From contig NC_134028.1 in assembly GCF_964204645.1 (NCBI RefSeq), forward strand, positions 24,154,153 through 24,218,152: a stretch of DNA of 64,000 bases, read 5' to 3'. Within the stretch, counting starts at the first letter, position 1; each line of letters opens with the position of its first letter. A model generated the notes under the pieces. That model was not told the origin of the DNA and did no database searches. It saw only the letters and a list, made by a program, of their open reading frames with translations. The translations under genes were made by a program, and so were the position numbers. Below, one piece after another: positions 1 to 23,379 of the stretch. The stretch comes from Tubulanus polymorphus (taxonomy: Eukaryota > Nemertea > Palaeonemertea > Tubulaniformes > Tubulanidae).

Positions 1-23
1 CACGACTGTGCAACTGGCCCCAG
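1..23. mobile_element. Truncated right end of the GGGCCAGTTGCA-ended MITE
   Basis: Positions 1-23 are identical to 19344-19366, the right end of the nested MITE plus its flanking CAG. The rest of the element lies outside the window. Confidence 0.7.
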
Positions 24-720
24 ACTACCTGCTATCTAATTGTAGTTATCTATCACCAAATATGAGACTAATTTTACATCAAAAATAGCTGTTTAATTGA
101 AAATGAACTAAAAATGATTCTGATTTCGGGTGTATTTTGACGATGTTAGACGTAATCTCGTATAGTAACTACTCTCATAGTCGTCGTAGTCACGTCTGCC
201 AATATTACTGCACGTAAAAAACCCAGCTGTATCGCTAACACTAATAAATACACTGATATTGTAGATCGACTTGAAAATCCCTGAATGGATAAAAACCTGT
301 TTCGCAATGAAAGATAAGGAGATGACATCTATTTCGAAGGGATAATAAAATTGTTATTAAATTGACAAGAGCCTGTCGGGTTTTTCAAAATTCTGGTCTT
401 CATATGAATTTGTTGGGTTGACAGTAAATTCGATCTCGTCGCTATATACCGTCTACAGCTGGATATCTAGATTATAGGTCGGATTATAGAACCTCGGGGA
501 GACTATGACATCCAAACGACCAGTTCAGAAATAAAACTAATCTTACGAATCAATCAGCGACTTTGACTTCACTAACATCCGGTTATATACGACCGTTTTA
601 TGGGTTTTTTTCCTCCATCGACTACAACAGAGGATTAACCCATCTATATCAATTGATCAGTCCTCAAAGATGAAGGCATCGAGATAAGGTTTATCGCTCT
701 GTATACATGAGTGTATACAT

Positions 721-722
721 GA

Positions 723-789
<67 letters not shown>
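721..789. repeat. TA microsatellite
   Basis: About 34 TA dinucleotides without interruption. Confidence 0.98.
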
Positions 790-794
<5 letters not shown>

Positions 795-3539
795 ATCTAC
801 ATAAGCAAATCAGTATGTCACTGAAAAATTCTTATACCCTTAAGTGACAAGCATTTCAGGCGTAGGGCAATAACATGACAACGTTAACAATAGCTCTCTT
901 GAAATAAAAGTTGATTTAACTAATGAAACAAGTCATTTTTTGTCGGGTCGCTCGCGATAAAATAGCTTTTGCACAAGTGCGTTCGAAACAAGGCTCGTGA
1001 TACAGGGTATTATCGGTACCGAACGCTATGTTGACCGGAACACATTTACACACGTTACTATCCAAACACACTATACAATGTTACACCAAGTCAAACATAT
1101 TCCACTATTGTCACGGTACGCAATAAACCTCCATATTTCATACTCTTAGACTTAAGCCAGTATAACGTGAGATACAGTTATGTCTACGCGGAGTTTAAAG
1201 CCGGGTGCAGATCGGCCCTGCGTCTGCCAGTGATAATCATGTGGCTAAGACACGTTGACCTACGCCCCCTTGGACTTAGAGCATCTCTCCCAGTCGCAAT
1301 CGATATTAAACACTGCTCTAGCGACTGACACAGACCAGTCGCATACCATCATTGATAACCATGTGGCAGTCAACCCTCGAGTATCAAGGCAACCCATGCC
1401 TGGCTTTACTCTCAATGAATAAAACTGAGATCAGCTCATTCTAATATATTTCGTTTTCTTCTTATAATGTTTTATTCTGTGCTTAAATGTACTACTTTCC
1501 TTAAAGATCAATAAAGAATTGAATTGCATCGCAGAACTAGATCCTGAATTGTAAAGGCTGGTTTTGTCCGATCAAGGCCATCGTGAACCAAAACATGAAT
1601 TAATCGCCAGCTGTTTGACAGTGATGTTAGGTATCTGATACGTAGGATCAGTATTTCACATCGATATCGCAATTTCCCTAAGAATGCTTTCATGCATTAT
1701 TCCGTACGAATACCCGGTATCCAGCGCTTCCAACTCTCCATAACGAGAAAACAGGCACGAATTGAATTTGAAATTAGGCAAATCGAAAAACGGATAAACA
1801 GCGTAGTTAGACGACACGGTTTATAATCTATCCTTGGACAAATTAGGTCCAGAGATGAATGACCTAACAATGGTGTCTGGAAGTTTTTTTCTATTCTAAA
1901 ATTTATAAATACTAATTGGTTGGCTATAGATCAGGGGCAGCAGTAGCTTAAAGGTTGGTTGCAGATAACCGGCGGATAAAAACCAGAAAAACAATGAACT
2001 TTTAATTGTCACGATATCAACTATCCACTGGTCAACTCTAACCAACTTTTGAGCAACTGGCCCTGGAGGTGCAATGGTTAGGACCAAAAATTCATAAAGA
2101 CTAGTCTTTATGAATTTTTGTTAGGACACAAACACAGTTCAAAGCTTCAATCCTAGGAAAGGGTTTGTGTTTGGTGAAAGAGGGGTTAAATATCTAAAGT
2201 TTACTGGACAGTTGGTTGTAAGTTCCAGAGTCAATACTGTGGTAACTGGCCTTGAAAGCGATGATGCAGTCGATGAGACAGGGAGATATTCTTCAATTAT
2301 TTGAAGGTTTCTCGCTTCGCCGACGACATCAGATCTATTACATATTTTCCGTGTTATTCGAGATTCCCGAGAGCTTTTTTCGCCGAGCGTCCAATTTCCT
2401 GGCGACAGTCGAACGAACGCAGAAACAAAATCACCTGCACACATCAGCGACACCAATTTAAACTGAATCCAGGCAGATTCTCGTACCGGTACATTTTCAT
2501 TATATAAAACAGTACACAACAAAACTTGAAAGCAATGTCGATAAATTGGCAAATGTTAACATTTTGATATCAAGAACAATTTGACACAGCAATTTTACTC
2601 GAAAGACTATCATTAACAATGAATCGTAAAGGCTATATCTTTGATTCAGAAATAAGAAAACGAATACTAATTTTTTTCATTCAGTTCAAATTCAAATTGA
2701 TAGACCCCAATCTTCTCCATATGCTGCGTTTCAAAGGGGCTGCATTAATTGACATCGCAACTGCCGAAGTAGCAAGGCTTTTGATCCCCCAAAAAATGCA
2801 GAAACTTAAGCTTATGATTTTGGTGCAATCTCCTATTTCTGGTTACGGGCAACAAATATCTTAAAAGGGGTAGCTCATTTTTAGAAGTGTGGATATAAAA
2901 ATCCAGGGGGGCGTCTGCCCCTCTAAAACCTGTTGTGGAGAACATTGTTAGATGGACAGGTAAATACAGCAAACAGCAGGGCCTTGGTCATCGGCTAACG
3001 CTGCACATAATATTAAATCAAGACCATATTACAAACTTAATGGCATCAATGTTTAATGATATAAAGCTAATGAAATATTAGACCGTCAGCGAGTACAGCC
3101 GTCCTCGTCATCGTTTATTACATCCTGATTATTCATCCGAGCCAAAAACCATTACGGTCTCGTCAAATCATCATTGTTTCTAGTCTCGGCGATATTAATG
3201 CGCGCGGTCCCAATCAGGCTCTATCGTCATGACGATGCCATGGATGGCGTGGGCGACGTACGCAATCAAGTTCGTCGAAGCTCAGGCTTAATCTTCAGAA
3301 GGAAATAGCCATTTGGCTCGGCGCTACGCGGCGTTCGGCTTTCACTGAATGATTTTCATAAATTAAATGCTTATCACTCGATGCCTGACTTACAGCGCAG
3401 ACCAGCGTCGTCGAGAAGGAACAGATCAATCAACGCTAGGGTGAATATAACTGAACTAAACTTTCAGTTCTGCTGTCCTTCCGATAGACTATAGCAGGCT
3501 TACAGTGGGAGCTCGTAACAACTTTCTGATGTCTTAACT

Positions 3540-3835
3540 GATACAGTGGAACCTCGTTACAACGAACTTCAGGAGACCAGAAAATCTGTTTGTCTTAACT
3601 GATACAGTGGAACCTCGTTACAACGAGCTTCAGGAGACCAGAAAATCTGTTTGTCATACTGATACAGTGGAACCTCGTTACAATGAACTTCAGGAGACCA
3701 GAAAATCGATTTGTCATAACTGATACAGTGGAACCTCGTTACAACGAACTTCAGGAGACCAGAAAATCTGTTTGTCATAACTGATACAGTGGAACCTCGT
3801 TACAACGAGCTTCAGGAGACCAGAAAATCTGTTCA
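3540..3835. repeat. About 60-bp tandem repeat, five units
   Basis: Unit contains CAGTGGAACCTCGTTACAAC, GAACTTCAGGAGACCAGAAA and ATCTGTTTGTC; units differ by a few bases. A decayed sixth unit precedes at about 3499. The CAGTGGAACCTCGTTAYAAC motif resembles terminal repeats of pogo/Tigger-type transposons, so a transposon end may have been amplified. Confidence 0.9.
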
Positions 3836-5080
3836 ACACAGATATTCATTATGATTAAATTCGTCAGATGGTTACTGCGAGGCTGAAGTTTGTGGCACGT
3901 GGTGGTGCTGGTCATATGTCTCTCTTTCAACTGGTGCAGCTTTGTCACGCTATTGCAGAACGCTTCCAGAACCAGTTAGCATTTGACCGATTCAGGAGAC
4001 CTTTTGACCAAAAGCGGCAGCACTTGGTCGAATCGGATTTGGCCCATATCGAGTAGGCCCATTTAGCGCCGGTGTGAATGGTTGGCCTGAGCCAGATGAG
4101 GCCCGCGATAAAAAGCCCATGAACGTAGCGCATGTCTGCAAAATGGGCTCCTGGTTTTTAAGCCAACTCTTAACACTCTCGCTGGATAAATGGCAAGATA
4201 TTTCTCTCAAGATTCAGTCAACTAATTTCAAGCCTTCTGGTACAAAGAGCACAATCTTAATACAATTTGCATAAAACTAGAAATGCATATCCTTAATTTC
4301 CATTCTATATGTATCAATTCGAAAAATACCAATATTAACTTATGCAAAACAGCGCTTTAAATATGAATTTGTTTCATGCAATAACACGTATAGTATTGTT
4401 AAAAGTGTGAAAAATGAGTACATGTTTATATCCATGAGGTGTTGAAAGCGAAAATGTCGCAGGTGTATTTACTTATGTAACTGCTTTAAACATTCGCTGA
4501 ATGATCCTTAATAGCTATATTTACACGGTTGATATTATATATGTAAAATCGATCGGCATTAATCGATTATTTTTTATTATATCCCGCATATAACTAACTA
4601 ATTGATAGAGTGATAATATCGCTAGCGCAACAGCTGTTTATGTGGAATAATGTAAAGAAAGAGTTTTTAGAATTAATCTGCCAGTTTCAGACTAATTTTC
4701 TGGTATTTTTTACTATATGCAGCCCGAAGGGTTTTCATTATACTAAGCACTTTTCTTTTTCAATTGCGATGAAATCTTCTTTCTGATGTTCTAATTGAGT
4801 TCTCGTCTAATTGTTCGAAGTTTGAGGGCAAATTTCTGTCAAAATAAAAACAAAGCACGAGCGGAATGTTGAACTAAGGAATTGGTTCCAGTTCAGCAGT
4901 TTGTGGCTAAGTGTGAATCTGAGAGTAAAAGTCAGTTCATCTTCGATGTTTTTACGTTTCATTTTAAAAATATGATATTTGTTCCTCATTCATTTATTTG
5001 AATGCTTCATTCGATTTGCCTCTATGCTTTGGTGTCCAAACTCACCACACCTGGAGCGAATTTGGGGTTCAAACTGGGAG

Positions 5081-5400
5081 TCGAATATCAACTCATGAAC
5101 TGCTGCACTGGGAACAAGGAATCGAATATCAACTCATAAACTGTAGAACTGGGAACTGGGAATCGAATATCAACTCATAAACTGTAGAACTGGGAACTAG
5201 GAGTCAAATATCAACTCATAAACTGTAGAACTGGGAACTGGGAATCGAATATCAACTCATAAACTGTAGAACTGGGAACTAGGAGTCGAATATCAACTCA
5301 TAAACTGTAAACTTGGAACTAGGAGTCGAATATCAACTCATAAACTGTAGAACTGAGAACTAGGAGTCGAATATCAACTCATAAACTGTAAACTTGGAAC
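5081..5400. repeat. About 40-bp tandem repeat, eight units
   Basis: Unit: TCGAATATCAACTCATAAAC, TGTAGAACTGGGAACTAGGAG. Eight occurrences of ATATCAACTCAT at 39-42 bp spacing. Confidence 0.9.
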
Positions 5401-6074
5401 TAAATGCATGGAAAGAAGTTATTTCAAGCTTGCCCTAGCCTGTTGAAGAGCTATTGTTTATCGAAGCCGGCAAAACATTAAAAAACAACACGGATCAAAG
5501 AAGCTTCATGATTTCACAAAAACAGGAAATTAAACTGACGAGGCAATGTGATTTAGAGCCTGTGTTGATATCGTTTACACATGGGCAACTTTTTAGTCAT
5601 GATTTAGGCTAAAAGACACATAAAACACGGAACAATATGAAAAAAGCTCATTGTCATTGTATGAATACAGGTGGGTTATGTCTACAAATTATATTACCTA
5701 AGTCGCTTTCCATTTTAGGCGGTTTTTTTGTTGCTTTAATCCACTGCTATGTTTCTTATGTTTTTGTCACAGAACACTAAACTTTGTATGCACAAATGCA
5801 TACCAGCATTAGCTTATTAGCCTGAACCTTAGTTTCATGGGAAATCATGTGATCTTAAAAAGCCATAAAAATTCTGTTTGAAAAACCTGAAATAAATTAC
5901 TTTTTTCTGAATATCAGGAACCGAACCGTGAAAAGTAATTTAGATATTTTCAGAGAGCGCTCTTAAAGGGTTTACCTGAAAATGAAAGAACACTGGCAGC
6001 TCTCGTGCGAAGTGAATACGATGAAATGAAATTTTTCGAGTAAAAATGATGATTAGGGTTATATATATATATAC

Positions 6075-6317
6075 CTGCTGGTCACAATTCGTTATTCCGT
6101 TCACTGCTACAGTTGTCTCTTCATCTTCCTTCACAGTTATATTATTCCCATTCATTACAGTTTGGGTCGAAGCGCTGTGGTGTCTGCAATTCAAAATATG
6201 CTTCATCGCTTCCGCGTTTAGTATTCCGAGTTTGTCAGTAGATGGTCGCAGACAACCACCACCAGTTTCACCGCCAACAGTTTCCAATAATGGCCTTGTT
6301 TCCGTCATATTCATCAT
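6075..6317 (-). CDS. Candidate first coding exon of an unidentified gene
   Basis: Eighty-one codons from MMNMTETRPLLETVGGETGG to GITNCDQQ, then a CAG|GTATAT donor. ETRPLLE fits the acidic di-leucine sorting motif often found at the N-termini of endosomal or lysosomal membrane transporters. Composition (acidic, Gly/Asn/Thr, even codon use) looks more coding than its surroundings. The frame also extends up to an ATG at 6359. Continuation exons to the left were not found. Could be a chance frame. Confidence 0.35.
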
Positions 6318-8718
6318 ATTTGACAGATGCCAAATTGGAGTTACCTTTTCAATGAACATATGCCGCGTAAATCCGATAGCAGTTCTTTAAATCTTTTAAA
6401 TATCGTTTCTAATTTCGATGCTTTAACTAATGAGTACACTAATTATATCTATTATATTAGACAAACGTTTAGTAGACCTTCAACCAGATTTTGACAGTCC
6501 GACGAGTTGAGTTTGTGGCACGTGTGGTGTGGTGCTGGTCGTATGTCTCTCTCTTTCAACCGGCGCAGCTAAGTCACGCTATTGCAACCTGAGACCCACT
6601 TTCACTCCTATCGAAAGTGTTTAGCGTTTAATTGCAGCCCGGGTTCGACTAGAACGAACACCTGTGAATGCGAGTGTCGTTTGAGCCAGCGCGACATGCG
6701 GCGGCCATGTGCGTTTATTATGACTCGCGCGACATTCGTAAAACCACTCGGGATTTTCCGTACGCTCCCGAGTGACCCGATGAAGTGAGTTCGAATCCCA
6801 AACTCGACGATATAGTATCTAACTGGTTTGAATTATTTTTGAATTTGAAAATTTTTCCTCTTTAGTTTTCAGTTTAGTTTGTGCATGAAAACACGCAAAA
6901 ATGAAAATAAACGTCGATAAAACTCAGAAATATTCAGAACCAGCATGATTAGTTCAGGGATTTGCCACTGCGCAAGTCGTCGCCACCATACGGTACTCTG
7001 GGATGATAGAATCAAATACTAATTGAAGACAAAAATATTTGTCACAACAAAAAAGTTATCTTTTTACACTAACAACACAGTTTTAAGTACATCATAATAC
7101 ATTTTGTACAATTTGTCTTCGTTAGGTTATCAATTGGACAATAAAACTGCAGGCATAAATTTTAAATTTCCTAAGAAAATTTGCCTTTCATTCAAATATA
7201 TTTACAAAGATTTAAACAATTTCTACAATTAGCAAGGTCTTAAACGCTAGATAGTTAAAAATTAACCAATCATTTTAACAACCTAAAATCAACTCGCAGG
7301 CCTATTTCAGCAAAGAAGAATCTTCTAGTAAAATTTGTAAATCTTGCCCCACGATTTACAATAATCATACTTTTTCACATGATCAAACATTTGATTATTC
7401 GCCAATATACACATATACATTTCCTAAGTAAAAATACTATCCGAGTCAATAATTATCTTGTTGTTGATCATTTTGATGAAGAAGAAGTCTAGAGTTTTAT
7501 TGGCAGTGTTTGAAAAATCGGCATTCAGTGATCCCTTGAAATAATCAAATCCTAGCGAGAAAAGCAAATCCAGTAATGCCATTGATACCAAGTCAAGACT
7601 TCAGTTCAAAATAGTGGTTTGAAATCTTAAGACTGGTCTTAAGTAGTGAGATTGGCTATAGAACTATGATCATGGTTTTCGATGGGTCGTTAGTCTAAGC
7701 CACAACTATGGAAATGATAAGCCAATCTAAGCCTGGCGTCATGTGCTAATTTAGAATGCAGCTATTTTGGCTTGAATAGAAAGTCAGTAGTATTCATTTC
7801 AAAATGCAAATTGTATCTTTAAAAGATCATGCTTGAGGTCTTAATCACAGCATTATGAGGGTTCTCTGATTTCTGAATTTCATGTTCATTGACTCAAAAA
7901 TTTAGTTCACCCACCTACACGGTATAAGCTATTCAATAAACACTTAATTCTACGTAGCTAACATTTAGCATTCTTAAATGTTTGTTTTTACGATCATAGT
8001 ATTAATAGCCGCAAGCTGTATAATATGACATATTACATCACATAATAATGATAAGGGTTTAGAAGAATAGATTTTCTAATTTAATGTAACATTGAATATA
8101 TGAATATGCCAATAAAAGAATTACAGGGCTAACAGTCAAAGAGTTATATATATCTCGATTATACTTAATTACATTATAGTTAAGGTAAAATCTTCAAAAA
8201 AAAAAATAATCGGTACAAATTAAAGAGTTTAATGAATTTTTAGAGTATTTGGTTATTCTAAGCCTCTTTCCATGAGCAGTTAGTCTAATGTGATAAGAAC
8301 TTGGTCTGAATTTTGGAATAAGTCATTCGTATTATTTCCATTGGTATGGTACTGGTCCCGTGAGATATTGTGCCAAGATCACAAAAATATGCTGCCAACT
8401 TTTTTGGAATGAAGTTTCTTTCACCAGAATAAGTTTACTTTTCTTTAAGTCTTGAACACAAGAGGATAAAGTACTCATGTAATTGAGAATTTTTTTCTGT
8501 ATGAATACAGATAGTTGTGTTATAACATAACATGACAAGCTACACATAAAATAGAGTGTAGCAATAACTAATATCAGATACACTACAGAATATAGACTTT
8601 ATAAATGAGATAAACGTAACAAACTTTTGATCGCGAAGTCAAAAAAATATCAAAAACTAAATACACCAGCAAAAGTAAATCTACTCAGAAGCCTGTTCCA
8701 CACAGCTGTACATTCATA

Positions 8719-8972
8719 GTAGAATAGCCCGTACTCTCAGACATGGGGAAAAGATAATAAGATTAAAAACCCCACTATATACAGAATTCAAAAGGTTAAG
8801 GTGAAATTTATTCATCAAAACTTACGATCAAAAGACACAATGTACCAGATTCTCTCCCATGGTCTTGAGAGAGAAAGAGAGTATGTTGTGTCTTTTGATT
8901 TCTATTTTTGATAAATTTCATTTTTAATCTTGTATATAGTGGCTTTTAATCTTATGCGCATTCATATTTGAC
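8719..8972. mobile_element. Foldback element with GAATAGCCC end, copy 1
   Basis: Left part GATTAAAAACCCCACTATAT with complement ATATAGTGGCTTTTAATC at right; inner pair AAAAGACACAATG / TTGTGTCTTTT around a GA-rich loop. Confidence 0.65.
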
Positions 8973-10561
8973 ACTTGAGTTGATCTGTTGGTAATGATCT
9001 AACTTCTGAGTACAAAGACAAATTCAACTAATGAATACGAAAGCAAAAATCGATGAACACTGGCCTATTATAAGTTTGATCTCACAGGCTTTCAACAATT
9101 TCATACATATTTACAGCTAGATAGATACATATTTATCATACATATATATATATATTAATATTGTGTTTTTTTTTCATGGTACAGCTTATGATTAAACCAG
9201 TTAATCGCGGTAAATCGTAAACCCCCCTAAATCAGCCTTAACGGCAAATACTAACAACTGGTGCATTGTTCGAAATGGCAAATAATCATTCTTCTAGAGT
9301 ATGTACGCAAATCTTTCCAATTTTACAAGCAACTGTCCCTACCCTCTGTATGCATGCATTTAAAGTCAAACATGCATTTAAAGTCAAACATCTCATTGTA
9401 AAATGACAAAAAAAATTATTTGCCCCATACAAACGTCCTATCAAACCCTAACTGTTACCATCTTTACAACTTTTATATATTTTATCATTACATGGAAACT
9501 TACGCACAAACCACAGCAGTTGTTTTTTTTTCTGTTATACTATATTATCTTACGATATCAACTCACATTCACAACGAAATATTCGTACATTAAATATTTT
9601 CATCTGAATTATTTCCTGCACAGACACGTTATTTGCGTGAGCAGTTTTTAGGCAAAATAATTACGTTTGGTATATATCTTAAAAACACTCATATAATGTA
9701 TCATTCGTAAAAGCATGTACGCAAGAAAATATGTTTACAGGCAAAAATGAAGGAGACCGGTTGGTCAACTTCTATCAAACCAATTTTTCCTTCACTTGAA
9801 AATGATCCGACCTGTAGTAGCTAACACCTAACATTCAGTGCATTTTCTAACACGAACCACAGTGCGTCACACATACAAACCAACACGCATCTATATGATA
9901 TAGAAATAAATATTCCAGTGTTTTACTCTAAATCAACTCATACTACAGATTAAGCGTCACAAAATTTTGCCCCTGTGATTTGCAGGTGATTCGAAGCAAC
10001 GATCTGTCACCCTCTTCAGACAATAGCAATGTTCTCACTACGTTATGCAGAACGTTCTCAAATAATTCTGTTCCAATTTAGAATGAACCAAGCATTCACA
10101 CTAGTGAAAAGTCTGTTCTAATTTGATCAGTTCCAGGTACAATCCGCCAAATTAGGAACGAACTAACTTTAGGGACCTGTGAATATAGCTATAAGCAATG
10201 GCAGTGTTCAATGAAAAATGTATGCCTTACCAGTAACTATTTCCGATGTTAAGAGATTCTCAGTCAATTTCGAAGATATAAAATAAGCCAATTAGGCATT
10301 TATATAGATAGCTAATATTAGTGTTTTAACCACCTTTAGCAAAGCGTTTTTAGAAATATCACTGAAAGATCCAAAACCTTGAGCCCAGTTCCAGAGTCAA
10401 GATTTAAGTCTAAAAACGGCTAATTCACGAATTAGTTTAGTTGCCGCTTAGTCCGATCTTACGTTAAGCTTTAAATGTAGAGCTGACCCGTGGTTAAATG
10501 CAGTGCGTTTGTGTGTGATATGTAGAAATATTTTGAACACATGAAGAAAGATATTTGTGTT

Positions 10562-16967
<6,406 letters not shown>

Positions 16968-17807
16968 CTGAAAATAGGATAAAATTTCATACAGAAAAAG
17001 AATATAGGTTACATTTTTATTTGTCGTAATTTTTCTGTGGATGCAAAGGGTGTCAGTGATTATGTTTATAGGTCACTTTGTCTCCACCAAAGGCTAAAAG
17101 TTAACCCAAAATTAATAACAGATACATATAACATGGTCATCGTTGACATATCAATTATTTTAGTTGTTTTGTTTTATGCTGTCGTGTAGAAAAGTTAATC
17201 TATAGTCAGATATTCAAAAGGCTAACATTATAATTACAGATGTGCGTTTGCTATCATTGATTGATTTGACAGTTGTGAGTGAGATGAGTTCGCTCGATTC
17301 AAACTGTTAGCAAATACACTCCATTTAGTTCAAATATTTTCACCTTTAAATATCTTTTTGAAGACACCCTTGTTACATCTTTTTGGTTAAAACACTAATG
17401 ATGTCGTATCCCGTTCATTTAGGGTAAAAATCAGCATTTAAACGTCGATTATTCTCAAAATTGGAATTTCTCTTCTACCATATTTTACTTCCTGGTTAGT
17501 GTCTTCATTCGTCACCCTCAACGAGGGCAGCACCATACGGTACAAAAGAAAAGCGCCCGAAAATAAAAGCAAATATTACTAAGATAAAAATATATATTTG
17601 ACGATGTTTTGCACTCTATAAAATCATGAAATTATACATCAAAATCACGTAATCATATTTTATGGTTGGAAAGTTTTTTTTGGATGGCAGCACCTCCCGG
17701 TCACTTCGTCTCAAAACAAATATGGTGGTCGCCAGTTGCGTTATTCTAGATTATTCAGGAGTTTTGCTTTGAAAGTGACGCGCTTGCTGCCGTTGTTGTG
17801 GTTAAAC
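16968..17807. promoter_or_regulatory. Head-to-head spacer, candidate bidirectional promoter
   Basis: An 840-bp spacer between the divergent start codons of TMEM184 and STUB1. It should contain both start sites and the untranslated first exon inferred for TMEM184. No TATA box is placed convincingly. ATGGTGGTCGCC at 17722 resembles a YY1-type element and would open a short upstream frame ending at TGA 17770-17772 if transcribed. The promoter role is inferred from geometry only. Confidence 0.4.
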
Positions 17808-21102
<3,295 letters not shown>

Positions 21103-21667
21103 AAACAGTTAGTGAACACTGGTTACAGTGATAGCGAAACGGACTTGTTTTTTTCATACACTCATATTCAACATGTTTTAAACCCCGGTTTGAATTGAAA
21201 AGTGCAATTTCTAGTAGCATTGTATGCTGTGCATATAAGATTAATTCCTATCAATTCGATGATAGTAACTGAAATTTAATGATTCGATGATGAAAGCAAA
21301 ATTTTTCAGTAATTCTTAAGTAATTTTGGATTATGTTTTAAAGTAGTGAATCTGTTTGATCCCAATATCGACTTTATGTTTGTCGTTCTAGTCTTCGAGA
21401 TTTTCAGGTTCAATGTAATTTCGCAGCATTTCCTAACAGAATGTATTTTGGTTACATTATCCAAGGGACAAGTCTATGTATTTAGTAACAACCCAGCTGT
21501 TAATGTCGAGAACAAATGTATTCTTAAAAAATAGTCTGTCGTCGCCACAAAGTATGGATAGACGATTAACATTGTTAATGGTAAAAAGTGTATAAACTAT
21601 TGTTTGAATTGTGTATATGAGATTTACATGTACTGTTTAATATGTATAAGTACTAATACATTATTGT

Positions 21668-21673
21668 AATAAA
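21668..21673 (+). promoter_or_regulatory. Candidate STUB1 polyadenylation signal
   Basis: AATAAA 566 bases after the STUB1 stop, in ATTGTAATAAAATGC. The same context recurs in the second and third tandem units near 23076 and 24744. Confidence 0.5.
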
Positions 21674-21929
21674 ATGCAGAATTATTCTAGGAATTAGTTT
21701 CATTGTATAGATATTCTCCAGGTCAGTTGTTGGCTATTTTTCTATTTGTAAAATGTATTTATGATCTAATCACTTGAGAAAATATATGTGAAGTATGGTG
21801 AGAATTTGATGTGAATGATTTTTGTTGCTTTGTCTCTGGTTTTTGGGTGTCATTTATTAAGTATGACTGCAGGCATCAGGATATTTCCAGTTGGGATATT
21901 TTTTCATTCCTGAAGATTTTAAGCATCAG

Positions 21930-22059
21930 GTGCTGCCCCTATACATATCGTTGACGGTGAATATGTGAACTAACTTATTACTTGCATGCCGCAGTAGGAA
22001 TATTGTTCAGTCACATTAGTTCACATATTCACCGCTATCGAAATATGTAGCGACAGCAC
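21930..22059. repeat. Foldback hairpin inside each tandem unit
   Basis: Outer arms GTGCTG...CAGCAC and inner arms GGTGAATATGTGAACTAA / TTAGTTCACATATTCACC around a 45-bp loop. Copies recur near 23600 and 25270 in units 2 and 3. Probably an old MITE captured in the unit. Confidence 0.75.
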
Positions 22060-23168
22060 TTGACGGTCAAAATCTGACACCGCGGGTCGGACCACTCAAA
22101 AACTTCTGCAATTGTTGAACTACTACTGATGCTAAAAATTCATTCAACTTTCCATTTGTGAATAAAAAATGCATTTCCTAATATTAAATATTTTCTGCTA
22201 ATTTGAATTTATCGTTTTATGTAAAAAGATAACAACAAGCCAAGGCTCTAGAATGACAATATGATTAGAATAGTGGCCTAGCCCAGCCTCCATAGAAATA
22301 AAGAAAAACAGCTTTTTAGTTGACTGTTTTTTATTGACATGAGGAGAATAATATCTGTAATTCTACATGAATTCACTATAATAGACTTTTCAAGAAAGTG
22401 AAAAAATTCATCATATCCACATATACATCGTATTACTTTTTTTTAAATTGAGAGAATACTTTGTCAAACATTGCATATAAAGAAAGAAAAGTAAATTCCA
22501 TACAGCCAGATATACACACATATGTATCGTACATATATAGATATATATGTATATATATATATCATCAATATCATTGTTTACTATACAATATATTTATTGG
22601 AATAAAACAGCATTTTTATTGACTGCTGTTTGACTTCATATCGTCCATATATTCCTTGATATCAACATGCTCATCTTATTCTTACAAACCTAAAAGGATT
22701 CGCCATATTCATAAATAGTGCTTTGTCGTGATTATTCTATGGTATGCCTAATTCACCAAATTGCGTGGTTCTAGTTCATCAATTATCCGAAAAATAAACC
22801 ACTAATAAACCTCTGAAGTTGTCGCCATAGCTCCAGTCAAAACTTAACAAAATTAAAGAGATAAATAGTAAAACTTATATATAAATATACGATAAGCTAG
22901 TTATAATAAATCATTAATCAATAACTATAATATAGTGGATTAGAATCTCATAATTAGTGGTAATCCATCGATTACCTTTACACGAAGATATTCACGAAAC
23001 CTATTGTTTGAACTGTGTATATGAGATTTACATGTATACTACTGTTTAATATGTATAAGTACTAATACATTATTGTAATAAAATGCCGAATTATTCTAGG
23101 AATTAGTTTCATTGTATAGATATTCTTCAGGTCAATCAATGGTAGATCACAATATCCGTGATAAAACG

Positions 23169-23379
23169 ATACGAGTAAAATCCCACAATAAATGAATTAA
23201 GTGATAAAATGTTTATTAAAACATATAAGAAATATTTCGGATGGTTACTACCACCCTTCTTCAGTCTAAAAACTCATTTTAGACTGAAGAAGGGTGGTAG
23301 TAACCACCCGAAATATTTCATACATGTTTTAATAAACATTTTATCACTTAATTCATTTATTGTGGGATTTTACTCGTAT
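23169..23379. mobile_element. 211-bp palindromic foldback, unit 2
   Basis: Near-perfect inverted repeat with a loop around 23274. Arms open with ATACGAGTAAAATCCCACAA and close with its complement. It lies inside a 256-bp segment bounded by 13-bp direct repeats ATTCTTCAGGTCA (23122-23134) and ATTCTCCAGGTCA (23378-23390). It could fold as a hairpin of about 100 bp. Confidence 0.85.

Larger units (their letters stand above)
24..10561. other. Left intergenic region
   Basis: Besides the entries listed separately, this stretch holds MITE relatives at 1931-2064 and 10085-10195, and a dispersed repeat with GTTTGTGGCACGTG and TATGTCTCTC at 3888-3950 that recurs at 6510-6575; the second copy is followed by AGTTCGAATCCC (6789), a Pol III B-box-like end. 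It should also include the TMEM184 3' UTR. No other gene recognised. Confidence 0.6.

Noticed and set aside
2139-2552. 137-codon minus-strand frame
   Set aside because: No recognisable domain, overlapping open frames on the plus strand, and its ends run into MITE-like sequence; not enough to call a gene.
3540-5400. Regularly spaced repeats as a possible CRISPR array
   Set aside because: Eukaryotic context, whole units including the spacing sequence are repeated, and there are no unique spacers or cas genes: minisatellites.
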